Shown here piece after piece: positions 56,572-64,000 of a DNA stretch of 64,000 bases (position 1 is its first letter; every line of letters starts with the position of its first letter). The notes under the pieces were generated by a model, which made no database searches, was not told the origin of the DNA, and was given only the letters and a program-made list of their open reading frames with translations. The position numbers and the translations under genes are program-made. This DNA comes from Planctomycetota bacterium (GTDB taxonomy: Bacteria; Planctomycetota; Planctomycetia; Pirellulales; Pirellulaceae), in contig JABAAE010000015.1 of NCBI GenBank assembly GCA_014238905.1, positions 62,001 to 126,000 of the forward strand. Direction: 5' to 3'.

Positions 56572-58950
56572 TTATTGCAGAAAGAAAAACTCGTTGCTAC
56601 ACAAAAGAACTTGGCAATACTTCTCCCAATTATCAACCTTAGCCTCGTCCTGCCGTAGGACAAATTTAACCCCAAGATTGATTTCATCTTCCCTCGGCGG
56701 TCGGCCATATAACAAGCGATATGCCAACTGGATTCGAGCTGCAGGATCTTCCGAGGACTTTTTTAGCCGAGCGGAAAGGGCCCGCGCACGATCGTTCATA
56801 AACGAACTGTTTAGCATGAACAGGTATTGTTGAGGCACGATGCTGACCGGCCGTTTAGCAACAGTAGCTCGCATGATTGGAAAATCAAACATTCGCAACA
56901 GCTTGTCGCTTCCAAAACGGTCACCAGCACGACTGGTTTTAAAGTACAGGGTTCGTCGACGACTATTCAGGTCTTCCGATGGTGGCCCTCCCATAACCAG
57001 ATCCAGTTCTCCCGTGACTGACAGCAAAGCATCTCGCCACGCTTCAACATCCAATCTGCGGGGATTCATCCTCCACAACAATCGATTGCCACCGTCGTTC
57101 TGAAAAGAATCGCTGTCAAACTGGGCGCTCATGCGGTATGTTGCGGAGTTCATAATCAAACGGTGCAGCTCCTTGATCGATCCGGAGTCCATTAATTCGC
57201 AAACCAGCCAGTCAAGTAACTCGGGATGTGTTGGCAATTCACCCAATTTCCCCAGATTGCTGGGAGTTCGAACCAGCGCATTTCCAAAATGATGTTGCCA
57301 GACCCTATTCACAAAAACGCGGCCGGTTAACGGATTACTCGGAGCGGCTACTGCTTCTGCCAATTCAAGTCGACCACTACCATTTTTAAACGGGACAGCC
57401 TTATCACCGGCAAGCACTCTCAGAAAACGCCGTGGAGCTTCAGCTCCCGTTTTTCGCAGATCCCCTCGAATCGCGACCTTCATATTCGAAGATCCAGTAT
57501 CTCGTAGCATATGGGCTGTTGCAAATTTTGGCGGTGAGTTTTTCTTTAACTCGGCAATATCCTGATTCAACTCCGCAACCATCCCAGCTTCCTCTGCTGT
57601 AGCTTGCCGCTTTTCTTTTTTGAATTGTTGATTCAATTGCTTGAGTCGATTTGTCAGGTCGTTGATCTTCTTTTGATGTTGATTATAGAGAGCAACTTCT
57701 TCATCCTTAGCGATCGGGCCTTGATGAACCCCTGTATTGTTAAAGACCCCCGCCAATGAGTAATAATCAAGCTGCGGAATGGGGTCAAATTTGTGATCAT
57801 GGCAGCGGGCGCAGGATGCGGTAATTCCCATCAAGCCGCGGGTCAATGTGTCGATCCGATCGTCTAGCGTTTCACTCTTGGATTGCGCAACACTATCGGG
57901 ATCGCCTCCGTCACTTCTATATGTCGGACCCAATGCTAAAAATCCGGTTCCCACAGCAGCATTGCGATCTCCGATCAGGTCACCGGCGATCTGCAGCTTA
58001 ATGAATTCCCCAAATGGAATGTCGCGGTTCAATGCATCCACGACCCAATCACGATACCTCCAGGCATCAGGCATCGCGGAGCCATCATTGAAACCGCCAA
58101 ACCCGTCACTGTAGCGGGCGACATCCAGCCAATGCCGACCCCATCTTTCTCCATAATGCCTACTCTCCAAAAGCTGGTCGACTAAGGATGAAACAGCAGC
58201 GTCCGGATTATTCGAGTATTTTTTTACAAACTCCACGACCTGCTGTGGCATCGGTGGCAGTCCCACCAAATCGAAATAAATCCTTCTCACTAAATCAACA
58301 CCAGCCGAGGCCTCGGCTGGCCTCAATGCATTGCTGGAAAGGCGTTTATAAACAAAATAATCCACTCCATTCTTTTCCCATTCCGAATTATTTTCGGTAG
58401 GGATCGACGGCCTTACCACCGGCCGAAACGACCAATGCTCTTGGCGAACCTTTTCCCAGTCGTAAACGGTTGCCGCATTAACAATGGGTGTTTTTTCAGA
58501 CTTCGGCCATGGGGCACCGATGGAAACCCAATGTTCAAAATCCTTAACGACTCCATCCGGTAACTTACCGGATGGAGGCATTTCGAGAGAATCCCATTTA
58601 AGGGAGCCAATCAGAAGGCTATCTGCCGGCTTACCCGAGATGATGGCCGGCCCGGAATCACCACCTTTCAGGATCTGTTCGCGATACTCCAGCAACAGGC
58701 CACCCTTGAGCTTCTTGGCATCCCCAGAATGGCATTGGTAACATTTTTCAACCAGAACCGGTCGAATCTTTTTTTCAAAAAACTCGATCCCGTCATCTCC
58801 TTTGGTCTGGCAGACCGACCAAAAGCACAAGCTAATCACCGAAACAGCCACAAGGCAGACGTGAATTACCGGATAGGATGGAATCCCTTTCACTTGATCA
58901 CCAGAGCTCTCTATCGATTTTAAAGAAGTAGACAGGGTCATGGTTTTCAC
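56572..58950 (-). CDS. planctomycete cytochrome (PSCyt1/PSCyt2) and PSD1 domain protein
   Basis: 792 residues with an N-terminal hydrophobic export segment (VCLVAVSVISLCFWSV). PSCyt1: VLVEKCYQCHSG, with a heme-binding CxxCH. PSCyt2/DUF1549: LVRRIYFDLVGLPP and ESRHYGERWGRHWLDVARYSD. CARCHDHKFDPIPQ is a second CxxCH. A coiled coil (~430-470) then leads into PSD1/DUF1553: NPLTGRVFVNRVWQHHFG and RMNPRRLDVEAWRDALLSVTG. Domains are in the normal order and the length is only slightly short. It is exported and presumably heme-bearing; function in polymer breakdown is assumed for the family, not shown. A 27-bp palindrome sits in its coding region. Confidence 0.96.
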   Translation of the reverse strand: MKTMTLSTSLKSIESSGDQVKGIPSYPVIHVCLVAVSVISLCFWSVCQTKGDDGIEFFEKKIRPVLVEKCYQCHSGDAKKLKGGLLLEYREQILKGGDSGPAIISGKPADSLLIGSLKWDSLEMPPSGKLPDGVVKDFEHWVSIGAPWPKSEKTPIVNAATVYDWEKVRQEHWSFRPVVRPSIPTENNSEWEKNGVDYFVYKRLSSNALRPAEASAGVDLVRRIYFDLVGLPPMPQQVVEFVKKYSNNPDAAVSSLVDQLLESRHYGERWGRHWLDVARYSDGFGGFNDGSAMPDAWRYRDWVVDALNRDIPFGEFIKLQIAGDLIGDRNAAVGTGFLALGPTYRSDGGDPDSVAQSKSETLDDRIDTLTRGLMGITASCARCHDHKFDPIPQLDYYSLAGVFNNTGVHQGPIAKDEEVALYNQHQKKINDLTNRLKQLNQQFKKEKRQATAEEAGMVAELNQDIAELKKNSPPKFATAHMLRDTGSSNMKVAIRGDLRKTGAEAPRRFLRVLAGDKAVPFKNGSGRLELAEAVAAPSNPLTGRVFVNRVWQHHFGNALVRTPSNLGKLGELPTHPELLDWLVCELMDSGSIKELHRLIMNSATYRMSAQFDSDSFQNDGGNRLLWRMNPRRLDVEAWRDALLSVTGELDLVMGGPPSEDLNSRRRTLYFKTSRAGDRFGSDKLLRMFDFPIMRATVAKRPVSIVPQQYLFMLNSSFMNDRARALSARLKKSSEDPAARIQLAYRLLYGRPPREDEINLGVKFVLRQDEAKVDNWEKYCQVLLCSNEFFFLQ

Positions 58951-58986
58951 AACAAATTAAAATCCTAATGTCGATGGAGAGGCAGG

Positions 58987-59652
58987 TTATTTGTCGTAGA
59001 TCTTTATCCGAATATTTTTCCAAGCGACATCATAGGGACCTTGGCCTTTTCCAATCGAGTGGACCTGTAATCCGATAAACCCACGCGGATGCGTTTCGTA
59101 AATTTTTTCGTCCAACAGATCCTCAATCATTTCCCCATTGATCCAAGTCTGAATACGCGGCCCCTTGGCGACAATACGATATTTATTCCATTGACCGTTC
59201 TGGAAATGCGAATGCGGCTTTAGACGTGCCTTCGGAGTCAACCAACCTCGACCGGTCGCTTCACCGTAGACGTATCCTGCCTCCGCTGGACCTGATTCAA
59301 TCTCGACTTGCGGGCCGTTAACCCGCCCGAATTTGGCGGTTGATTTCTTTCCTACTGTTTTTGTTTGAGAACGTATCTGAACACCAGAATTCAATCGGTC
59401 ATGAACCTTCACTTCAAATTCCAATTCAAAGTTACCAAATTCTTTTTTTGAGCATAGAAATGAATTGGGACTACCTTCCATTGTGGTCCCATGGATAGTA
59501 CCTTCCTTGACCACATATTTTGCAGTGCCATTTTTCTGAATCCAACCGTCCAAAGACTTCCCATCAAACAGCGAAACCCATTGATCATCACCATGAGACA
59601 GCGAAGTATGGAGAAGCGTAGAACAAGTAATTAACAGACAGATCGTTTTCAC
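58987..59652 (-). CDS. DUF1080 (3-keto-disaccharide hydrolase-like) protein, exported
   Basis: 221 residues. A signal peptide (MKTICLLITCSTLLHTSLSHG) precedes a concanavalin-like domain: WVSLFDGKSLDGWIQKNG, GTIHGTTMEGSPNSFLCSKKEFGNFELEFEVKV, NSGVQIRSQT, GPQVEIESGPAEAGYVYGEATGRGW, and HPRGFIGLQVHSIGKGQGPYDVAWKNIRIKI. The family contains 3-keto-glycoside hydrolases. It probably acts on oxidised sugars outside the cytoplasm. It lies 36 bases upstream of the PSD1 gene and in the same direction, so is likely co-transcribed. Confidence 0.95.
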   Translation of the reverse strand: MKTICLLITCSTLLHTSLSHGDDQWVSLFDGKSLDGWIQKNGTAKYVVKEGTIHGTTMEGSPNSFLCSKKEFGNFELEFEVKVHDRLNSGVQIRSQTKTVGKKSTAKFGRVNGPQVEIESGPAEAGYVYGEATGRGWLTPKARLKPHSHFQNGQWNKYRIVAKGPRIQTWINGEMIEDLLDEKIYETHPRGFIGLQVHSIGKGQGPYDVAWKNIRIKIYDK

Positions 59653-59947
59653 AGTCAGAATTCCTAGGTTGGGATTTCACGGGAAGGCCATTTCAACGTT
59701 CGATTTTAACCCGATTTGTCCCGCCAACCAAGTCAATTCAGAATTTCCATCACGTTCTGGCCGATTGTCTATTCCAATTCCCTCTCTTGCAAGTTGTCAC
59801 TGTCTTTAACGCATCTCAAAGAAATCTCCAATAGAATTAGGATTTCTGCAAAATGCTGAGGCCCAGTTAAGACCATCGGCCAAATTGGGACCAAAAGATT
59901 GCTGCCTGAAAACGAATGTCGCACCCCTTCAATTCTAACCCTCCATT

Positions 59948-60835
59948 TTAACGATCCGAGTCCAAATTCGATTGAATGTCAGAAGCGGTTAGTGTACCCG
60001 ATGGGCATCCCGACTTCGGCACCTCTACGTGGGCAGTCCACAAGATAGCGTTAAGAACGACTTTCCGAAAATTCTCATTCCTCCAACTGTCGTGATTGTG
60101 GGCCCCGGTAAAACCGAAGCCACGTCCACCACCAGTACGCTGATAGGCCCATGCGACGGTTTGTTTTTGCCCATCGGCCACCGACTTTCTAACCGCTGGG
60201 TTTCCACTGCGAGCTCCGTCTTTCCGACGAAGTGTCTCCACGCCAGGTAAATCGGCCAGGATTGATGTCACCCCCTTCATTTTCGGTACAAATCTCATGT
60301 GATAGTACCACTCGTCATCGACTTCAAACGGCGCCAATCCATTACAAATAGGATGATCGGGGAAATCCTTGAATTTCGCCTTCCAATGGGGATTCACCGA
60401 CCAATCAAGATCGCAAAACCCTCCCATCCATTCCAAAAACTTTTCACCTGGCTTGCCTTTTTCAGCTTCTGTCGCCCAGTGAATCATGACAACACCCACA
60501 CCTTTTTTCATCAATTCATCAAATTCTTCCAGATGAGCATTCAATACATGACCGCGATGTCCAGTACAAAATACAACCACGGTCTTTGCATCTTCTAATA
60601 TTTTTTTTTCGATGGGGTAGCCATAATGCGGGACCAACACCGCGTGCACATTTAATTTGGATTGATTCAGAGATTTTGCAAGAATCATGTTTCCAGCTCG
60701 ATGTTCATGAGCCAATCGACCATGACTTGGCGTACCAGAAATAAAAACGATCTTGGCGGGATCATCAGCATCCACGGTGGTAATCCAAAGAAAAGATATC
60801 AGACCGAGAAACGCAATCACTTTATTTCTATTCAC
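59948..60835 (-). CDS. ThuA domain protein, exported
   Basis: 295 residues with a signal peptide (VIAFLGLISFLWITTVDA). The ThuA-like class I amidotransferase fold shows in KIVFISGTPSHGRLAHEHRAG, TVVVFCTGHRGH, GVGVVMIHWATE, WYYHMRF, VAWAYQRTGGGRGFGFTGAHNHDSW and NFRKVVLNAILWTAHVEVPKSG. ThuA proteins take part in trehalose/3-keto sugar use and are common beside DUF1080 in planctomycetes. It is followed on the same strand by the DUF1080 gene after about 295 bases of non-coding DNA with no visible feature. Confidence 0.94.
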   Translation of the reverse strand: MNRNKVIAFLGLISFLWITTVDADDPAKIVFISGTPSHGRLAHEHRAGNMILAKSLNQSKLNVHAVLVPHYGYPIEKKILEDAKTVVVFCTGHRGHVLNAHLEEFDELMKKGVGVVMIHWATEAEKGKPGEKFLEWMGGFCDLDWSVNPHWKAKFKDFPDHPICNGLAPFEVDDEWYYHMRFVPKMKGVTSILADLPGVETLRRKDGARSGNPAVRKSVADGQKQTVAWAYQRTGGGRGFGFTGAHNHDSWRNENFRKVVLNAILWTAHVEVPKSGCPSGTLTASDIQSNLDSDR

Positions 60836-61040
60836 AATACATCTCCAATTTGAATACGCATATTTCAGGCCTCGGAATTTCCCTCAACCTATTTTCGCAA
60901 GCAGAAAACCAATGGGCTTTTCCCATTTCCCAAAAAGCAATTCGAACTGCCTGATTCCATTTGATTGATAGATTATAAGACTTTTTATCTACCGCAACCA
61001 CAAGCTGAAACCCGAGGTTCTATCGAGAGCATACGCAAAA

Positions 61041-61065
61041 AAAAACCCGCCAGAGGCGGGTTTTT
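61041..61065. terminator. bidirectional terminator between clpX and ThuA gene
   Basis: Perfect stem AAAAACCCGCC/GGCGGGTTTTT (61041-61051, 61055-61065) with a 3-base loop, flanked by A- and T-runs. It lies 22 bases after the clpX stop. Confidence 0.9.
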
Positions 61066-61086
61066 GTCATGGTATCCTGTCTTCTA

Positions 61087-62361
61087 TCAGGCACTTTTAG
61101 ATTCTGGCATTTGGAAAAGCGACTTACCAGCGATTACCTTTTCATCCACAACGAACCGAGAGTTCTTGGGCTGATCTGGTAGCTCGTACATGATGTCGAG
61201 CATGACTTCTTCAACAATCGACCGAAGTCCACGTGCACCAGTTCCTTTTTCACAGGCCTTCTTAGCTATCGCTTGCAATGCTTCATCTGTGAAAACGACT
61301 TCACTTTCTTCCATTTCAAACAAAGATTTGAACTGCTTGATCAACGCATTCTTCGGCTCGGTCAACACCTTGATCAAACCGTCCTCATTGAGCGGGGTCA
61401 GTGCGGTCGACACCGGCAATCGTCCTACCAACTCGGGAATCAAGCCGAATTCCAAGATATCGTCAGTGCAAACCTGAGGCAGAATCTCTTGAAGATCTCC
61501 TTCTTCGTTTCGGCCGGACTGCATACCAAATCCAATTGTCTTGCGACCCAAACGACGTCGAATAATGTCCTCGATACCAACGAAGGTCCCGCCGCAGATA
61601 AAAAGGATGTTCGAGGTATCAATTTGAATGTACTGTTGCTCCGGATGTTTCCGTCCACCCTGGGGGGGAACGTTGGCCACAGTTCCCTCAAGCATCTTCA
61701 GCAACGCCTGCTGAACTCCTTCACCCGAAACGTCGCGTGTAATGGAAACATTATTGCTTGTCTTGCCAATCTTGTCGATTTCGTCGATGTAAACGACGCC
61801 TCTTTGAGCGGCTTCTACATCAAAATCGGCAGCATGCAGCAGTTTGAGAAGCAGGTTCTCCACGTCTTCGCCGACATAACCAGCTTCGGTCAACGTTGTC
61901 GCGTCACCGATCGCAAATGGTACGTTCAGAGTTCGAGCCAGCGTGCGGGCCAAAAGCGTTTTCCCCGAACCTGTTGGTCCAATCAACATAACATTGGACT
62001 TGTCGATTTCTATTTCGGAACCTTCCCAACCCAACGCAAGACGTTTGTAGTGATTGTGAACAGCGACCGAAAGAACTTTTTTGGCCGACTCCTGGCCGAT
62101 GACATATTCATCCATGTGAGCTACCAGCTCACGGGGAGAAGCGATTTTTGAGAACAGGGACTTTGTAGATCCCCTTCGTCGCTGCTCTTGTTCAAGGATA
62201 GATTGACAAAGCTCAATACATTCACCGCAAATGTACACATCGCCCGGACCCTCGACTAAGGGTCCGACATCACGGTAGCTTTTTCGGCAAAACGAGCAAA
62301 ACGCGTTTTTCTTCGTCGTACTTCCACGACGAGGGGTCCCATTTTCATTTCCAGCGGGCAT
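61087..62361 (-). CDS. clpX: ATP-dependent Clp protease ATP-binding subunit ClpX
   Basis: 424 residues from ATG 62361, preceded by AAAGGA at good spacing; a GTG at 62382 is an alternative. The N-terminal zinc finger CSFCRK...CGECIELC, then VMLIGPTGSGKTLLARTLA (Walker A), GVVYIDEIDKIGK (Walker B), the pore loop GYVGED, the ClpP-binding IGF as TIGFG, and sensor 2 GTGARGLRSIVEE. All family features are intact. It unfolds substrates and feeds ClpP, which is not in the window. It ends at a strong terminator. Confidence 0.98.
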   Translation of the reverse strand: MPAGNENGTPRRGSTTKKNAFCSFCRKSYRDVGPLVEGPGDVYICGECIELCQSILEQEQRRRGSTKSLFSKIASPRELVAHMDEYVIGQESAKKVLSVAVHNHYKRLALGWEGSEIEIDKSNVMLIGPTGSGKTLLARTLARTLNVPFAIGDATTLTEAGYVGEDVENLLLKLLHAADFDVEAAQRGVVYIDEIDKIGKTSNNVSITRDVSGEGVQQALLKMLEGTVANVPPQGGRKHPEQQYIQIDTSNILFICGGTFVGIEDIIRRRLGRKTIGFGMQSGRNEEGDLQEILPQVCTDDILEFGLIPELVGRLPVSTALTPLNEDGLIKVLTEPKNALIKQFKSLFEMEESEVVFTDEALQAIAKKACEKGTGARGLRSIVEEVMLDIMYELPDQPKNSRFVVDEKVIAGKSLFQMPESKSA

Positions 62362-62527
62362 TGCTGATCCTTTCTTATACACGGAGTGTATCCGAGGTGT
62401 TGCTCGATTGACTGCACTAATAAATTGGCAGCGATGTGCGTCCTTGCCCGCTCCGAGCGATCATGCGTTCTACGTTCCCAACGACTCCATAAACCTAAAT
62501 TGCAATGTCCTTTGCATAGAATCAGTC

Positions 62528-62589
62528 AGTCCCAGTTCCGGACCTGACGATTCAAATAATCATTGAATCGTCGATCCCCAACTGGGACT
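62528..62589. repeat. nested inverted repeat upstream of clpX
   Basis: Outer arms AGTCCCAGTT (62528-62537) and AACTGGGACT (62580-62589) enclose inner arms GACGATTCAA (62546-62555) and TTGAATCGTC (62563-62572), with a 7-base apical loop. The unpaired parts between are 8 and 7 bases. The element lies between the SHOCT-like gene and clpX on the minus-strand transcript and would form a long RNA hairpin. No T-run follows. Confidence 0.9.
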
Positions 62590-62656
62590 CATACGACTCA
62601 ATACGTCCAAAATTGTTGGAAAGGTGATTAGTAAATTTTGAGGAGTTGAATTTTCT

Positions 62657-62932
62657 TTAATCCTCAAAACTGTCACCAGCTTCCAACTTTTCCATCAAAT
62701 CACTCGATTCGCGTCCTATCGCCGTTTTGACCTGACTGAGCTCTTTATCGTCGATCAGTCCGTCATCTCGCATATTTTCAAATTCAGTAACATATTCACC
62801 GCTTCTCGGCATTTTTCCGGCCGCAAAATCCCGAATTCTTAACACGGCATAGACGGCCAAAACGATCAAACAAACGACAACAGATATTTTGATTAGGACG
62901 ACCGCTTCTGGAATAGCGAGAAAGTCCAACAT
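62657..62932 (-). CDS. small membrane protein with SHOCT-like tail
   Basis: 91 residues from ATG 62932 (MLDFLAIPEAV); the open frame extends 25 codons upstream to 63007. One transmembrane helix (VVLIKISVVVCLIVLAVYAVLRIRDFA) precedes a cytoplasmic tail with FENMRDDGLIDDKELSQVKTAIG, which resembles a SHOCT motif. The ending is acidic. Function unknown. Same direction as clpX, about 300 bases upstream. Confidence 0.7.
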   Translation of the reverse strand: MLDFLAIPEAVVLIKISVVVCLIVLAVYAVLRIRDFAAGKMPRSGEYVTEFENMRDDGLIDDKELSQVKTAIGRESSDLMEKLEAGDSFED

Positions 62933-63189
62933 AAAGACCCCAAAAAACCGACGTTCATCACCTGAAAAGTCAAACCCGTTGCCATTGCTAACAGATCGCC
63001 AAATCATTTTATCAATGTCCCGACCTCCGGGCGACCATTATTTCTGTATCAACTGTCGTAATCAGTCGGATTTTTAATTTGTCGCCAACCTGATACTGCT
63101 TTGATACGTCAACATTCGATCCAAGTTCAGCCCGATGTTGATAAATCCAACAGATTTAGACATCGGTGTCACGCTGGCGTGCCAGCGTT

Positions 63190-63948
63190 TCAACGGCAAA
63201 GCTCACATAATTCTACGTTTTGGATAGAAAACTTTCGGAAATCCATGTTCCGCAAATCAAAACGGAGTGTCTGATTGACCAGAGATTCTCCGAAACCAAC
63301 GATCGATTTAATCACCTCCATTGCTCCCATGCAGGCAACGGTACCCGAAGTAGCTCCAAAGACCGGAAATTCTCGCTTCCAATATTCCGGTGGAGTCGGC
63401 ACCAAGCACCTCAAACAAGGCTTCCCTCCAGCTGCAAAAGTGGAAAGGGTCGCCTCCGTATCATACATCGCACAATCCACCAAAATTTTTCTAGCGCGAA
63501 CACAAGCATCGTTCAATGCAAGTCGCTCCTCGAAGAGAGGTGCAGCACCAACACAGATGTCTGCCTCCGGCACCCATTTGTCTGCAAGATTCGAATCCAT
63601 ATTGGCGTTACATGTGACCACATCCAATCGCGGATTAAGTTCTTTCAATCGCCGTTGGATCGATTCAACTCGAGGTTTTCCAATCCAATCATGTGTCATC
63701 AGTAACTGCCGATTCAAATCCGAGTGTTTTACGTTACCCGCATGGGCGATCACCAATCGCCCTACTCCGGCTGCCGCCAGTTCGTAGGCAACGACGCTTC
63801 CCAATCCGCCACAGCGGGAAATCAGGACCGTGCTGTTCTTCAAACGCAATTGCCCCTCTTCTCCCACACCCTCGGTCCACATCTGCCATTGGTAAATCGA
63901 TTTTTCCTCGTCCGTCAGGAAATCTGATTTCCAAGCACTCGCTGCCAT
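63190..63948 (-). CDS. ThiF/MoeB/HesA-family adenylyltransferase
   Basis: 252 residues. QWQMWTEGVGEEGQLRLKNSTVLISRCGGLGSVVAYELAAAGVG contains the ATP-binding GGLGS; the conserved GxG before it is reduced to RCGGLG. SDLNRQLL is the diagnostic DxNRQ. A zinc site is formed by CLRC and the C-terminal CELC. It would adenylate the C-terminus of a ubiquitin-like sulfur carrier (ThiS or MoaD type). No rhodanese domain is fused and no carrier gene is in the window, so the pathway (thiamine, molybdopterin or other) is undecided. Confidence 0.9.
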   Translation of the reverse strand: MAASAWKSDFLTDEEKSIYQWQMWTEGVGEEGQLRLKNSTVLISRCGGLGSVVAYELAAAGVGRLVIAHAGNVKHSDLNRQLLMTHDWIGKPRVESIQRRLKELNPRLDVVTCNANMDSNLADKWVPEADICVGAAPLFEERLALNDACVRARKILVDCAMYDTEATLSTFAAGGKPCLRCLVPTPPEYWKREFPVFGATSGTVACMGAMEVIKSIVGFGESLVNQTLRFDLRNMDFRKFSIQNVELCELCR

Positions 63949-64000
63949 GTCAATTCCTCGTAGAAAGGCCTGATAAAAAAATCGACCGGTAAGCCGATCA

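Overview
The window looks like a chromosomal segment of a planctomycete (Planctomycetota, probably Pirellulales-like). It carries many lineage-typical families: paired DUF1549/DUF1553 and DUF1501 proteins, a planctomycete cytochrome (PSCyt)/PSD1 protein, a PVC-type CxxCH heme protein, DUF1080, ThuA and sulfatase-type genes, and a small secreted protein with the YFAVHPPVYY-type motif. Base composition is near half GC by eye. Many starts lack a clear Shine-Dalgarno. I see no rRNA, tRNA or CRISPR array.

Layout: 1-7740 holds the N-terminal part of a DExH helicase, a small membrane protein, a sulfatase pseudogene, an M14 peptidase, an FAD oxidoreductase and a GNAT acetyltransferase. 8081-11071 is an imuA-imuB mutagenesis pair behind a palindromic LexA-like box, with no dnaE2. 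11178-16003 is a DUF1549/1553, DUF1501, WD40 operon. 16227-17110 is an accessory patch with an IS200-like transposase and a sulfatase scrap. 17109-24252 (minus) is a dedicated type I secretion operon: a small protein, a serralysin-like RTX metalloprotease, a HlyB-like ABC exporter and a HlyD adaptor, with a strong terminator between protease and exporter. 24484-30370 carries queG, a secreted planctomycete protein, moxR-DUF58 and a ketoacyl synthase III. 30556-33024 is a CRTAC1-like lipoprotein gene interrupted by one in-frame UGA. 33404-41913 carries a Ser/Thr kinase, a DUF2617 protein, a TPR protein, a PepSY protein and a giant sortilin-like protein. 42083-44014 is selB. 44154-47891 carries SRPBCC, trmL, a sialate O-acetylesterase and a TIM-barrel isomerase. 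48061-51321 is a NatAB-like ABC exporter with a CPBP protease fusion. 51629-60835 is a second block of planctomycete surface/cytochrome genes. 61087-63948 holds clpX, a SHOCT-like membrane protein and a ThiF-family enzyme.

The most interesting signal is the CRTAC1-like gene. The same reading frame continues cleanly past a UGA at 32380-32382. A compact hairpin with the spacing expected of a bacterial SECIS follows it. The selenocysteine-specific elongation factor gene selB lies about 9 kb away. Together these make a selenocysteine-containing FG-GAP/ASPIC-UnbV lipoprotein a serious hypothesis. A nonsense mutation is the alternative. Other notable signals are short tandem repeats just after several stop codons (one enters the selB terminus), a large nested palindrome upstream of clpX, and a 27-bp palindrome inside a PSD1 gene.
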